Under the pieces are notes generated by a model. The model saw only the letters and a program-made list of their open reading frames with translations, did no database searches and was not told the origin of the DNA. The translations under genes were made by a program, and so were the position numbers. A stretch of 64,000 nt of DNA from Persicaria tinctoria (Eukaryota; Streptophyta; Magnoliopsida; Caryophyllales; Polygonaceae): contig JBANSL010000010.1 of the NCBI GenBank assembly GCA_037127255.1, positions 33,582,120-33,646,119 on the forward strand. Direction: 5' to 3'. The number at the start of each line of letters is the position of its first letter. The first letter of the stretch is position 1. Positions 47,507-59,170 of this stretch are shown piece after piece.

Positions 47507-48009
47507 AATCACTACAACAGAAATGCCTATTAGCGGGGAAATGTTTCGCCGCTGAAAATTGAATTTTTGTCGCTAAAGAGATCTAGCAAGGAAATACATT
47601 TCGTCGTCTGTTCCTCGCAAAAAGCTCGTCAAGGAAAGGTTAGTCGAGAGAAAAATATTTCATCGCTAAAACTTTTAGCGATAAAATAGTTTATTCTCGT
47701 CGTAACTATTAACGACTAATATTTTCCTCGTAAAAAGACAAACTTTTTGTCGCCAAAAAAGTGACGGGATTCGAAAATAGTCATTAAATGTGATTGGCAA
47801 GAAATACAATTTCATCGCTAAAATGCTTTTTTCCTCGTTAATGATTATGTCAAATTGTGTTAATATTATTGGCGACTAAAATTTTCATAGCAAAAGAAAC
47901 ATAAATTTCGTCGCATAAATAGGTGAAGGTTTCGAGAATATCGCTAAATATATAAAGCTACAAAAATGATTTTCTCGCTAAAATATTTATTTCCTCGCTA
48001 GTAATTATA

Positions 48010-48505
48010 ACTTTTTAAAAATTTTGTTTTTAAATATACATTTTACAAAAAATATTTAGTGAATTGTGCTCATATTTTAAAATAATAACACACTAGAGAA
48101 AATTAATAATTAATCAAACTAGAAATCAAAATTGAATTCCAAAAAAAATCTGAATCCTTTTAGCAAACTACAACATTAAGAAAATCCAAGTCTTTCTAAC
48201 TAATTCCATGTCCTTGATTGTTTGAACTTTGCCATGAAGTCCCCCCAAGTCTTCAACTTCATCTCTTGTTTCCCGTTCATTTTTTGTATTGACACTACAA
48301 AGGCATATTTGTGTGGGGTTGAGGTCCATAACCACAACCTTTGATGTAGCTAGCTTTTGTTCCTAGAACATGTGCTCATATCTCTTCATCTGTCTTTGTG
48401 ATGTAGTCAGATTTTCTTCGAAGATATCGAATAAGTTTTAAATTTGTCTACTTAAGATAGATTATGCAACATGTGTCAAGCTTCCTTGCTAAGGACTTAC
48501 CCAAC
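48010..48505. other. Element C interior, no gene recognised
   Basis: Follows the left subterminal array. The segment 48180-48500 has exon-like composition next to the captured ankyrin exons and may include further intron or exon sequence from the same source gene. Confidence 0.3.
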
Positions 48506-49155
48506 TCAATCTCGCTGAAGCCAATCTGCTCCACATGATAGCCATTCTCGAGCACAATCCACATAGCCCCCACAGGTTGCCAAATGAAAAGCTATGCTGC
48601 CAGGATACCTGCAATCATAATTTCAAATCAATTCCCACATGACAATTATAAAAAAAAAGATTACAGATTACGTATCAAATTGCTTACAAGGCAAGACATA
48701 GCCATCATTCACCACAAAAAAAAATATTTGCAAAGAAAATTTTATTTTCCTACCCGAATCCACCCAATTGAAGCACATACAATAGCTCCATTGTCCAATA
48801 GGATATGGCACAATCGGCATGCGTATGCCAGGCGGCCAAGTGCAATGGGGTTGGTCCACTTCCATCTCTTACGTTCACAAACATTACAAAGCCCTTGACA
48901 ATCTGATCCGTCCACTTAAAGTATTAGTAATAATTTAACCACAAACCAGTAAACAAACAACAAAATATGAAAGAGTAGAGAACATGAAGCTGCAACAGTA
49001 GATGAACGAGAAGAAGATAAAATAGCTTGTAGGCAATCCAGATGGCCATAAAAGGCAGCTTATTGCAAGTAGGTTCTCCCGCGAATTGAATCAAATCCAC
49101 TTCTCCAGTTACAAATCATTCAATTCAATGTCGTCGTTGTCAGGAGAGAGATCCG

Positions 49156-52100
49156 GTGAAAGGAGGAGATCTGAGACCATCACCTCAGCAGATCTGCAGA
49201 TCGAGTCCGATGTTCATACATCCATCAGACAACTCAGGATTGGTGTTGTCCACGATCCAGTTGGTTGGAGACAATTATCAACGATGGAGGAAGTCGATGA
49301 TGAAAGCTCTGTGCGTCAAGAACAAGGTTTGGGTGATTGAAGGCTCCATTGCACCAGATGCTGAAAATCAGAACCAGTGGAATCGGTGCAACGATATTGT
49401 GTGCTCCTGGATTCTCAACACTGTGTCAAAGGATATCTACAACTCGATCGACGAATACGACACAGCTGTCGAGATGTGGAAGGATCTCGAGGAAAGCTAT
49501 ATGACCAAAAGAACGGGCCACTCATCTACCAAATCAAGAAGCAGATCTCGGCATGTGAACAAGGTACTGCTTCCCTCACTGAGTACTTTACCAAATTGAA
49601 AGGTTTCTGGCAACAATTATCTTCTGTGTCAACTCCGATAGTCTGCAAATGTGGTAAATGTACCTGTAATATGCAAAAGCAGCAAGAAGATGCTGATCAA
49701 GAAGCCAAGCTTATGGTTTTCTTGATGGGATTATGTGAAAATTTCGAGTCTGGTAGGCGCCAGATTCTCCTTACTGTTCCATTGCCCAATGTTAGTACAA
49801 CTCACTCATTGTTACTTCAAGATGAATTGAGCTCCAAGGGCAAGAATCTTCTAAATGCTGGTGTACCAGATAGAACTGCTCTCATGGCTGCTGGTGGTGA
49901 TGATAAAAACCAAGGAAAGCCAAAGAAAGGAAAAAATGGAAAATGCAACCACTGTGGAGGGAATCACAGGGTTGAGAAATGCTGGGAAGTGATCGGTTAT
50001 CCTAGCTGGCATTACAAGAGCAAGGAGAAACCTCAAATGCAGAAAGATTATGAGTACAAGAAGAAAGACTTCAAGAAGTCATTCAAAGCAAACATGGCTG
50101 AAGCTGGGAATTCATCTTCTGAGGGTGGAAGCTCCACAAAGGCACCACAGATGTCAGCTGAGCTGCAACAGATGATGGCCAACTTTATTTATTTCTTGGG
50201 TAACAATAGCTCAGCTAGTCATGAATCTCATCTTGCAGGTAATCTGTGTTTAAATGCTTCTGTCGGGTCAAAGTTATGGATCATGGATAGTGGGGCAACT
50301 GATCATATGGCCTATGACATCACACTGTTTACTTCTATTTGTCCTGTTTCTAACACCTTTATAAACTTACCTGATGGCACCATTAAGCCTATTACTCATA
50401 CTGGAACTATCCAATTATCCACTATGACTCTAAACAATGTTCTATGCATTCCCAATTTCAAATTCAACCTCTTATCCCTTAGCAAACTATGCATTGAACA
50501 CAACTGCCAAATTATCTTACAATCTGATGCTTGCTTTGTCCAGGACCGAGCAAAGAGGAAGACAATTGCATATGGTAACCATCTTGGAGGCCTCTACTAC
50601 ATGGATCTTGATGTCACACCACCTACTTCTCAAGCATTCTCTGCAGTCAGTTCATTCAACCCTTTCCCAATTTTCTTACCTAAACACAGTGTACAAATAC
50701 CCAGCTCTACTGCCTTGTGGCATCTCAGATTGGGCCATGCCCCTTATGTGAAACTTAGACACATTTCTGCAATACATGATAGCATTGATACTGATTGTAA
50801 TCATGTTTGCACTGACTGTCCTATGGATAAACAGACCAGAAATTCCTTTAAGTGTAGTTTGTCTCATGCTAATGACATTTTCCAAGTGTTACACTGTGAT
50901 GTATGGGGTCCCTATGAGCATCAAACCATGAATGGCTATAGGTTTTTCTTAACCATTGTTGATGACAAAAGTAGGGGTGTTTGGGCTTTCTTGATGAAAC
51001 ACAAAGATGAAACCATCTCCCACATTAAATCCTTCATACACATGATTGAAACACAGTTTCAGGCCAAAGTTAAATTTCTCAGAAGTGATCTTGGTACTGA
51101 GTTTATCAACTCTCCCATGGCCTCTTTTCTTAAAACCAAAGGCATCATACATCAAAAATCCTGCAAATCCACACCACAACAAAATGCCAGGGTTGAGAGG
51201 AAACATAGATATGTCCTTGAGATTGCTCGTGCTCTCATGCTCCAATCCTCCATCCCACTTCATTTCTGGGGTGACTGTATTTTGACAGCGACTTACATAA
51301 TAAATCGTTTGCCTAATCCTCTTCTTCACAATAAATCTCCCATTGAAATCATACTTGGCAAACCTCATGAGTACTCCCACATGAAAGCCTTTGGATGTCT
51401 TTGCTATGTGTCCACTGCTACTGACCCATCCACAAAGAAGTTTCAACCAAGATCACACCCTTGCATATTTTTGGGCTATCCCTATGCTCAAAAAGGGTAC
51501 AAAGTGTACAACATTAAACTTGGAAAATGTCAGGTTAGAAGAGACATTCTATTCTTTGAACACATTTTTCCCTACTCCCAACTTAAAAATCATACCCTTT
51601 CCTCATCTCCAAACACATCCCTAAACACTGTCATTGATGAAAATTTCCCATTTGACTACAGTCAACATGTGGATATCGGCCATGAGCCACCTGTAAACCC
51701 TGAGCAGTTTATACCCTCACCATCTCAATCTGAGACTCTTGTTCACACTGACTATGCAGGTGATCTTGCTGATCATATTGACTTTGAGAACTCCTTGTCT
51801 TTAGACACATTTGACCTCATACCTGAACCACCTCATGTAAGACATTCCACCAGAAATCACAAAGAACCTGTGTGGATGAAGGACTATGTAGGATTGGGCT
51901 CCAAGAAGGTCACCAATGCAACATCTTCCTCTGCTATGGTAACCCATCCCTATCCTTTATCATCTTTTCTTTGCTACACAAATCTCTCACCCTCTTATCA
52001 AGCTTTTATAAGTCATGTGGCTCCCTATTCTGAGCCTACATCTGTTACAGAAGCAATTAAACACCCTGCATGGTGTGAGGCTATGCTAGTTGAGTTAGGG

Positions 52101-53653
52101 GCTCTTGAAAGGAACAACACATGAACCATTATGCCTAAACCTGATGGGAAATCTCTGGTCACATGTAAATGGCTTTTAAGCTGAAATTCAAGGCTGATGG
52201 GTCATTAGAAAGGCACAAAACAAGGCTAGTAGCTAGAGGATTCTCTCAGATTGAAGGCCTTGACTATGGTGAAACTTTTGCACTAGTGGCTAGGATGGTG
52301 TCTGTCAAAACACTTCTTGCTGTTGCAGCTGCTCAAGGATGGCATACTTGTCAAATGGACGTCACCAAAGCATTCCTTCATGGGGATCTAGAGGAAGTGG
52401 TCTATATGTCTATGCAACCAGAGTACAACTTTCTCAAAAAGTTGGAACAGCCCAAGCAGCAAAGCACTGATCTTTGTGCTCAGGAGGAGTGTAGGAATGA
52501 TCACAAAGCCAGAAATCTGTGTTGCAAGCTAAATAAATCCCTTTATGGATTGAAGCAAGCACCAAGGCAATGGTTCACCAATTTTGCAGAAGTTATTCAG
52601 AAAGCAGACTTCAAGCAATCTGAGTATGATCATGCTTTGTTCACTAAGTGTGATGAAGGAAAGATTACAACACTTCTTGTATATGTAGACGACATGATAA
52701 TTACAGGAAACTGTAAAGAAGAAATTGAGAAACTGAAGGTACATCTACAGCTACATTTTCAGATCAAAGATCTAGGAGAAACCAAGTACTTCCTTGGGAT
52801 TGAAATTGACAGATCTAAGGAAGGAATCTTCATGAATCAGAGAAAATATGCTCTTGAGTTACTGAAAGAGTGTGGCATGGAGAATGCAAAGCCTCTAAGC
52901 ACACCATTAGATGTGCACTGTAAGCTCACTGATGAAGGTGAGATCTGCAGCAATCCCCAACAATATAGAAGGTTGGTGGGAAAGTTAATCTACTTAATAG
53001 TCACCAGGCCAGACATCACCTACTCAGTACACATCCTAAGTCAGTTCATACAGAAGCCAACAAATGAGCACTGGCAAGATGCTAAGCACCTACTCAGATA
53101 CATAAAGGGAGCACCTAGACAAGGCCTACTGATGTCAAGCAAATCTACTTTGAGACTAACAGCATTTTGTGATGCTGATTGGCAAGCTTGTCCTATGACA
53201 AGGAAGTCAATTACTGGGTTCTGTTTTCTGCTAGGAGGATCTCTTATATCCTGGAGATCAAAGAAACAATCTGTTGTAGATATGTCTACTGCAGAGTCTG
53301 AGTATAGGGCTATGACTATGACTTGTTGTGAGTTGAAATGGCTTGTAGGAGTGTTGAGTGATTTGGGTGTAGCTCAACATCAGCCCATTTATCTATTCTG
53401 TGATAACCAGGTGGCAATTCACATATCTAGGAACCCAGTCTTCCACGAGAGAACCAAACATATCGAAGCAGATTGTCATTTGGTTCGATTAATGGTGAAA
53501 TTAAAGCAAGTCAATACAAGGTACATATCTACAAGGGAGCAATCAGCTGATATGTTCACCAAGACATTAAGTGTTGTTCAAAGCAAGAAATTACAAGGCA
53601 AACTTGGAGTAGTAGATGTTTTCTCCAACTCCAAGTTTGAGGAGGAGTGTTGA
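49156..53653 (+). pseudogene. Copia gag-pol polyprotein with two frame breaks and a stop
   Basis: Gag begins near 49156 (VGDNYQRWRKSMMKAL) and shifts frame near 49510. The long second frame (to 52124) carries the zinc knuckle CNHCGGNHRVEKC, protease WIMDSGATDHM, and the GAG-pre-integrase block WHLRLGHAP with CTDCPMDKQ. The integrase core follows (LHCDVWGPYE, FLRSDLGTEF, RVERKHRYVLEIARAL). A TGG-to-TGA-like stop at 52122 and a one-base loss near 52174 separate it from reverse transcriptase. That part (52169-53653) has LYGLKQAPRQW, YVDDMIITG and YFLGIEID, then RNase H (FCDADWQ, SKKQSVVDMSTAESEYRA). Few lesions exist in 4.5 kb, so inactivation is fairly recent. Confidence 0.92.
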
Positions 53654-53920
53654 AATAGAAGATCTGGCGCCATTTCCCGCTCCTCTCCTCTGGGTTGTTA
53701 CAAGGAGCTGTTACATTCTCTAACTGTTTTTCCAGTTTGTTAATACATGTATTGCTTATAAATAAGCTTCTCTTCCTTTGTACAGAACTCGGATTTACAC
53801 AATACAATTGAATGAGAGAAATGTTCATCTAAACTCTCTCTTCATCTGTGTTCTTCATCTTCACCTCTCATTCTCTCTAATTGATCTTGCTCATTGCTGG
53901 ATTCAATTAGTCTTCAACCA
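53648..53920 (+). repeat. 3' LTR of the copia element
   Basis: It starts TGTTGAAATAGAAG at the polyprotein stop codon and ends at about TCTTCAACCA (273 bp). It carries a TATA box TTATAAATA near 53757. Because the 5' LTR is gone, no age estimate is possible and the end is approximate. Confidence 0.75.
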
Positions 53921-54322
53921 CTGAAAAAAACACCACAGAAATTCCGAATCTATATAGAGAGTGATATCTCAGTGCCTACATTAGCGCCAGCTTCAACAAG
54001 CTTGTTCACACAAGAGATGCTCCCATTCTTCACAGCTAGCATAAGCAGAGTCTTAAAAAAAAGGCAAAAAATCAGACCTCCACAACAAATAAATGAAAAC
54101 TCAAATCATCTCTAATCATGAATGTAGAACCTGCTTATGATGATTAAGAAAATCTGGATTGGCACCGGGATCCAGCGATAGAGGAAAATTGAAAATTGAT
54201 CAGCAATAAAATGAAGAGCACATGGAAAATTAATCAGCAATAAGATGAAGAACGCACCTCGATCTGGCCAAAAGATGCAGCGAGATGGAGGGGAGAGAGT
54301 AAATTGTGGACATTGCTGGAGA

Positions 54323-55006
54323 TTCGAAGCATATAGGAAGCATAGTCCAAAATCCAAGCATAATAATATCATCCAAGGAAAGGGATTAAGAACAAGATCA
54401 ATAAAACATAAATCAACCTTACAACTATGCTCATCCATATTATGCAAGGAAAAATCATGAAAGTTCAATAGACATGGGGAGGATGAGACAAGTAAGGAGT
54501 GCTCAAGTATGCACACAATCGCATCTCAGGATTAACAAACCAAGCCAAGTATAAATCATTAACCTACTAATCTGGAGACTGCAAAAACAACTCAGCTGAT
54601 TTCAATTCATAACCTACTAATCTAGAAATTCCTTAGGTTTAGGGAGTTCATTATCACTTCAAAGTCCTAAAAAATTAGAAACATGTAATGGGTAGCAAGC
54701 ACAAAATAGCCCAAATCTTAGCCAAATTTTGCAACTCATAAATCAGATTTTTCCCCTTCGCCATAAAATAATGCTACATGACTAAAATCTAAAATCTGAT
54801 CAGACAAATGGACAACAACATCATATGAAATCGACCTGAATCCCAAGAGGCGATTTCTAATACCTCAGTCCCATTAGCATACAAATTCAGCAGAACAACT
54901 TCAAATAACTCATTAAAGTAGCCTCATTATCCAACAACAAATCAAGCAAGGAAAAGTAGGAGCACGTACATGCACTTACCAATTTCGAATCTTAAGTCGA
55001 ATTGTC
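54323..55006. other. Element C interior upstream of the captured ankyrin exons
   Basis: No recognised gene. It may contain intron or 5' sequence of the captured ankyrin gene (minus strand), since exon texture continues to about 54520, but no motif supports this. Confidence 0.3.
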
Positions 55007-55049
55007 AAACACTAGTACAAATATAGGGGGTGGAGGACGGTAAATTGGG

Positions 55050-55760
55050 TACGATTTTTGACAAGCGTGCTTGTTTTTTTATTTTAAGAACAATTTTATA
55101 TTAAAAGTGTGTTCCCAACCCCAAATTCAACTATAATCAACACGCTTTTCCATAAAACCGTTCTCGTTTATTTCTAAAAAAAATATTTAGACCGGTTTAC
55201 GTGTAAAGCGTGCTTAAAAAAACTCAAAACGAACACAGTTAAATTTTCAAAGTGTGTTCCCAAAACCAGATTTGACTAAAACAAACACGCTTTTCTATAA
55301 AATCATTCTCATTTATTTGTAACAAAATATTTAATCCGGTTTTCGTGTAAAACGTGGGTAAAAAAATTACAATGAACACAGTTTAATTCTCAAAGTGTGT
55401 TCCCAAAATCAAATTTAACTAAAACGAACACACTTTTCTATAAAGTTCTCGTTTATTTCTTAAAACTATTAAGCCCAGTTTTTGTGCGAAGCGTGTTTAA
55501 AATTAAATTAAAACGAACACGGTTTCATTTTACAAGTGTGTTCCCAAATCCAACTTTAGCTAAAATCAACACGTTTTTCTATAGAACCGTTCTCGTTTGT
55601 TTCTAAATGAATAGGTAGCTCGCTTTTCATGTAAAGTGTGCTTAAAAAATTAAAACGAACACGGTTTTATAAGAAAAGTGTCTTCCCAAAACCAAATTTA
55701 ACTAGAGGGAACACATTTTTCTTTTAAAGTGTTCTTATTTATTTTTATAAACCGTTGTCG
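55050..55760. repeat. Tandem array of about 142-bp units in element D
   Basis: The anchor GTGTGTTCCCAA recurs at about 55107, 55252, 55395 and 55536, with a variant at about 55678, a spacing of 141-145 bp. Each unit also holds ACGAACACGGTTT and CTCGTTTATTTCT. Five units are visible with moderate divergence. Confidence 0.85.
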
Positions 55761-55834
55761 AAAAAAACTATTTTTTTATATTTATAGTTTTTTTAGGAAT
55801 TAGATTAATTAAATGCACAAAGTTACAAAAACAT

Positions 55835-55935
55835 TCCCTAGCTCAGGTGGCAGACGTGTGAAGCGAACGAATTCAGTAGGAGGGTGCAAGAGGTGTATGG
55901 TCCGACTCTTGGTTCGAGAGGTTGGACAAGTGTTA
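55835..55935 (+). repeat. tRNA-related SINE-like sequence in element D
   Basis: CTAGCTCAGGTGGCAGA matches a pol III A box (TAGCTCAGGTGG). TTGGTTCGAGAGG, about 70 bp further, matches a B box (GGTTCGA). A (TA)n run follows directly in place of a tail. Confidence 0.5.
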
Positions 55936-55939
55936 AGAT

Positions 55940-55940
<1 letters not shown>

Positions 55941-55990
<50 letters not shown>
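55941..55990. repeat. (TA)n microsatellite
   Basis: About 25 uninterrupted TA units, directly after the SINE-like sequence. Confidence 0.95.
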
Positions 55991-55992
<2 letters not shown>

Positions 55993-56325
55993 AGTACACT
56001 TTTTTTATTTATTTAAAGTGTGCTTATTGTTAAGCACGGTTTGAAAAAACGTGTGCTAAAACTCTTTTTTTAGCACCCTTTAAAGTGTTCTTATCATTCG
56101 AGCACACTTCAATTGAAGCGTTCTTATAATTCGAACAGACCGGATATTCCGTATATGGCAGTTTTAAGAACGCTTCAACATAAAACCGTGCTTAAAATAT
56201 GGGATCACGGTTAAATAATAAGTGTGCTTGTTTGGGAACGCACTCACTATAAGCACAACACGAGAATTGTGCTCCTATGTATAAAAAAAAAGCGTGCGCT
56301 GGTCCCCCATTTTGTACTAGTGAAA

Positions 56326-56790
56326 GGATTATATTCGGGGATTGGACCTACCAAACTGAGAGCGGCAGGCAACCATGCATGCAAGTGTAGTAGCGAGGGA
56401 GGCGGTAACGAAAGGCAGAAGATAGAGAGAGAAGGGGGCGGCGACCTAGCGAGGTGGCGGTTTAGGGTTCAGGGTTTGGCGATGGGCGATGGTCGATGGT
56501 TAGGGTTAGCGAGATGGCGGTTTAGGGTTCAGGGTATGGCAATGGTCGATGGTTATGGTTCAGGGTATGTCGATGGTCGTTGGTGAGAGAAGGAGCGAGG
56601 CAGTGATGTGGTGCGAGAAGGGTGTAGTAGAGAGGAGGTCATGCGCTGACCGGAGGGGATTGGTGGCGGCCTGAGAAAGAGACGGCGGAGAACGGGTGAA
56701 GAAGATAAGAGGAGGAAAGGCGTCAGGGGTTGAAAATAGAGGGTAGAAGGAGATAAGAGGGACGTTTTTTTTTTCTTCCAGAAATAAACA
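56326..56790. other. Element C interior, GC-rich segment with a short tandem duplication
   Basis: GCGAG.TGGCGGTTTAGGG followed by TTCAGGG and GGTCGATGGT is present twice, about 60 bp apart (56442 and 56507), with a partial third copy. GA-rich DNA follows. No gene is recognised; it resembles a 5' untranslated exon and may be further captured sequence. Confidence 0.4.
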
Positions 56791-57718
56791 CTAAAAAATT
56801 GAATAACATTGATCACAAAAATTACAAGGAAAATGATATTTCTCCGTTGATTGAAATGTTTAGTGACGAATGTATTCATCAAGAAATATAATTTCTTAGT
56901 AAGAAATTATAGTGTTTGTTCCTAATAAAAAAAATGAAATTTGTCATAGTTTTTCCCAGTTCAAGTCGCAATAAAAGTTCTTTTGTTGCTAAATGAAATA
57001 TTCCTCGTAAATTCGTAATACATGATCATATGACAAGAGATTTAAGTTTTTCTTGTTAATGAATTTGAGTCATTTTCTCGATTTTCACCCAAGTCAATAA
57101 CGATGAAATGACATTTTCTTGCTTATTAATATATTTAGTAACAAATTTTTTTCTCGACAAATATTTTTCGCAAGAAATTAAAATATTTGTCACTAATAAG
57201 TTTGACGAGGAATTTAAAGTTTTCCCGTTAATGAATTTGAGTAATTTTATCCTTTTTTACCCTACTCATTAGCGACAGAAATGGAATTTTCTCGTTGATT
57301 AATATGTTTCACGATAAATTTTTCCCTCAATAAATATATACTTTTAGCGAAAAATTACAAAATTTGTCGCCAAAAATTTTGGCGGGTTTCACATAATTCA
57401 CATCCAACATATAACGACAAAATTGAAAACTTCTCGATGATTGTATTTTTAGCAATGAAATTATTCCTCAATAAAATATCCAAATCCGTCATTATTTTTC
57501 TTATGCTTTAGGCGACCACATTATGTTAACAATTAGTGATGAATGGAAAAATTTGTCGTTCAATGTCACTTTTATCGAGGAATATAGGTTCCTTACTAAA
57601 GTTCACACACCCTTTTACGAGAACTAAATATTTTTGTTGCCAAAGGCCACATTTACCGAGGAAAAATATTTTGTCGCTAAAATTTTGGTCGCTAATAGAC
57701 ATTTCTGTTGTAGTGAAT

Positions 57719-58305
57719 GGCAAAGAGTGTAAAAAAGTCTCCGTCTTTCAATTTTTGTTATAAATGAAAAAAGGGTGGTTTTTAAGTAACAACTTATGAT
57801 CTTTTAATAAATTTATTTAAGTGATTATAGTATTTTATTTGGATAAGTTTGCAAAATAATGATGTTTTTATGTGTTTAACCATAATAGAATATTAAAAAA
57901 ATCACCTTTATTTTTCACTAAAAAATTCTCGTTTTTTTTAATAGGACTTGTAAGAAAATATAATAAAATTTAGTAAGCAAGTATATTGGTAAATCTAAAA
58001 ATGTAGTCTTTTGTTGTGTTATGCCAAGAGATTGCCGTATTAGTCATGCTTATATATTACTAAAAGTTCATAAATTTTCCTTTAGTGATAAAAAATAAAA
58101 TCAGAATTTAATAATGCTAGAAAAAAGATACTAAATTTGTTTTAAAATAGATGGATTTTTAGGTGATAAGTTTTATTTCAAAATAGATGGTCATTTGTAG
58201 ATTTTTTTATTTAGGGGATTATAATGATTTTTTATTTGTATGTTGTTGACTTTTTGAAAGCTTTTTATTGGTTAAAATAGATGGATTTCTTTTTATTTCC
58301 ATAAT
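57719..58305. other. AT-rich intergenic stretch
   Basis: No ORF with recognisable content. AAAATAGATGG recurs at 58145, 58185 and 58276. Confidence 0.35.
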
Positions 58306-58308
58306 ATC

Positions 58309-58554
58309 TTGAAGGATGTAGATAGAAAGAACTATAATTCTGTGTTGCATATGGATAGTCAGAGTGCACTTTACCTATGCAAAGATCCTGACTATCATAA
58401 AAGGACTAAGCACACTGATGTTAGATACCATTTCATTAGAGTTTTGGCATCCAAACAACTTCTCCTTATCAAAAAGATCGATGGGAAGCCCAATCATGTA
58501 GACTTTTCGCGAGGTTGGCGCATCTCGTTGGGCGTATTGATACTAAAATTGTAA
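58309..58554 (+). pseudogene. Copia RNase H C-terminal fragment
   Basis: The frame contains MDSQSALYLCKDPDYHKRTKHTDVRY and HFIRVLA, the last part of copia RNase H. The usual C-terminal DMLTKP block is replaced by a divergent tail. It is truncated at its 5' side at about 58306. Confidence 0.8.
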
Positions 58555-58629
58555 CCACGTTTCTTTTTTGCACGGAACTTCTACACTTGATCAACCCCAA
58601 CTAATGCTGAGAAGGGCAATTGTTAGGCT

Positions 58630-59170
58630 CATCTTTCAGCCTATGTTTTAATTCTAAGTGCTTTGATTATGTGTTTTTAGCTATCTGATTGAATTGGAGT
58701 TGGGCCTTTAACCCAAACTCTGATCTTAGAAGCCCATGGGCTACAGACCCACTTGGTCACACATGTTTAGCCCTTGTTGATAGCTGACGACGTCGTTTAG
58801 CTTAAAGACCTTGATTATATAAGGATTGAGAAACCTTGAATAAGGTGAGAGAGCTGTTAGGGTTTACTGTACTCCGCTTTTGCCTCCTATGGCGATTTCT
58901 AGGCTTTTCGCTACCTAGCTTCTTTGTGAGCGTAGAACGAGCTAGCATCTTCCATCCAAAACACTGAGAAAGACATTTGAGCTCAGAGATTTGTAGCTAC
59001 TTTTGCCCTTCTGATTCTAGCCTTGGTGATTGGTGTCTTAGTTGAGGCTAATACAATCGTCGCTCTACTTTTCTCGCTTTTCAGTTTTCGATTTGGTTGT
59101 AAAACTCTTCCTATTTCGAATACTAGAGCTTTGTTTTGTTCTCTCCTCTTTGTTTTTGTTAATCCACTTC
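58630..59170 (+). repeat. Probable 3' LTR of the copia fragment
   Basis: A purine-rich tract (GAGAAGGG) precedes TTGTTAGGCTCATC, a typical LTR start, 75 bp after the RNase H fragment. A TATA box TATATAAGG lies at about 58816. The end is not fixed, but the sequence loses LTR character near 59170. Confidence 0.55.

Larger units (their letters stand above)
49086..53920 (+). mobile_element. Ty1/copia element lacking its 5' LTR, inserted in the captured gene
   Basis: Gag and pol are present on the plus strand, followed by a polypurine tract (GAGGAGGAG) and one LTR. No 5' LTR or TGGTATCAGAG-type primer site occurs upstream of gag. The captured ankyrin exon resumes directly at 49082. The copy is therefore 5'-truncated, by deletion or abortive integration. 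Confidence 0.8.
48510..54322 (-). pseudogene. Captured XB3/XBAT31-like ankyrin-repeat E3 ligase gene fragment, split by a copia element
   Basis: Read on the minus strand in order: 54322-54254 has SPLHLAASFGQIEV. About 54186-54133 has PGANPDFLNHHKQ ending at a splice donor. About 54060-53980 has LLMLAVKNGSISCVNKL and EAGAN. 49082-48985 has GRTYLQ-stop-AAFYGHLDCLQAIL, and 48891-48766 has FVNVRDGSGPTPLHLAA then, after a frameshift, LDNGAIVCAS. 48614-48515 has PGSIAFHLATCGGYVDCA and CGADWLQRD. The order and motifs match the ankyrin half of XB3/XBAT31 family proteins as I know them. The C-terminal RING part is not seen. Intron remnants remain, so genomic DNA was captured rather than cDNA. Stops and frameshifts make it non-functional. 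Confidence 0.8.
55010..56322. mobile_element. CACTA element D (1,313 bp), non-autonomous, nested in element C
   Basis: The left end is CACTAGTACAAATATAGGGG and the right end, complemented, CACTAGTACAAAATGGGGG. A perfect duplication AAA lies at 55007-55009 and 56323-56325. The left half is a tandem array. The right half has dispersed AAGTGTGCTTA/AAGCACACTT motifs in both orientations. The first ten bases match element A, so D belongs to that wider family but not to the same subfamily. Confidence 0.9.
47510..57715. mobile_element. CACTA element C (10.2 kb), non-autonomous, same family as element B
   Basis: The left end is CACTACAACAGAAATGCC and the right end, complemented, CACTACAACAGAAATGTC. 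A perfect 3-bp duplication AAT lies at 47507-47509 and 57716-57718. Subterminal arrays (about 47520-48010 and 56880-57700) contain TCGCTAAA, TTCCTCG and GCGAGGAA motifs like those of element B. No transposase gene is present. The interior holds a captured ankyrin/E3-ligase gene fragment, a copia insertion and the smaller CACTA element D. Confidence 0.9.

Noticed and set aside
56460..56560. Interstitial telomeric repeat (TTTAGGG)
   Set aside because: TTTAGGG occurs only as isolated units inside a 60-bp duplicated GC-rich segment, not as a tandem telomeric array.
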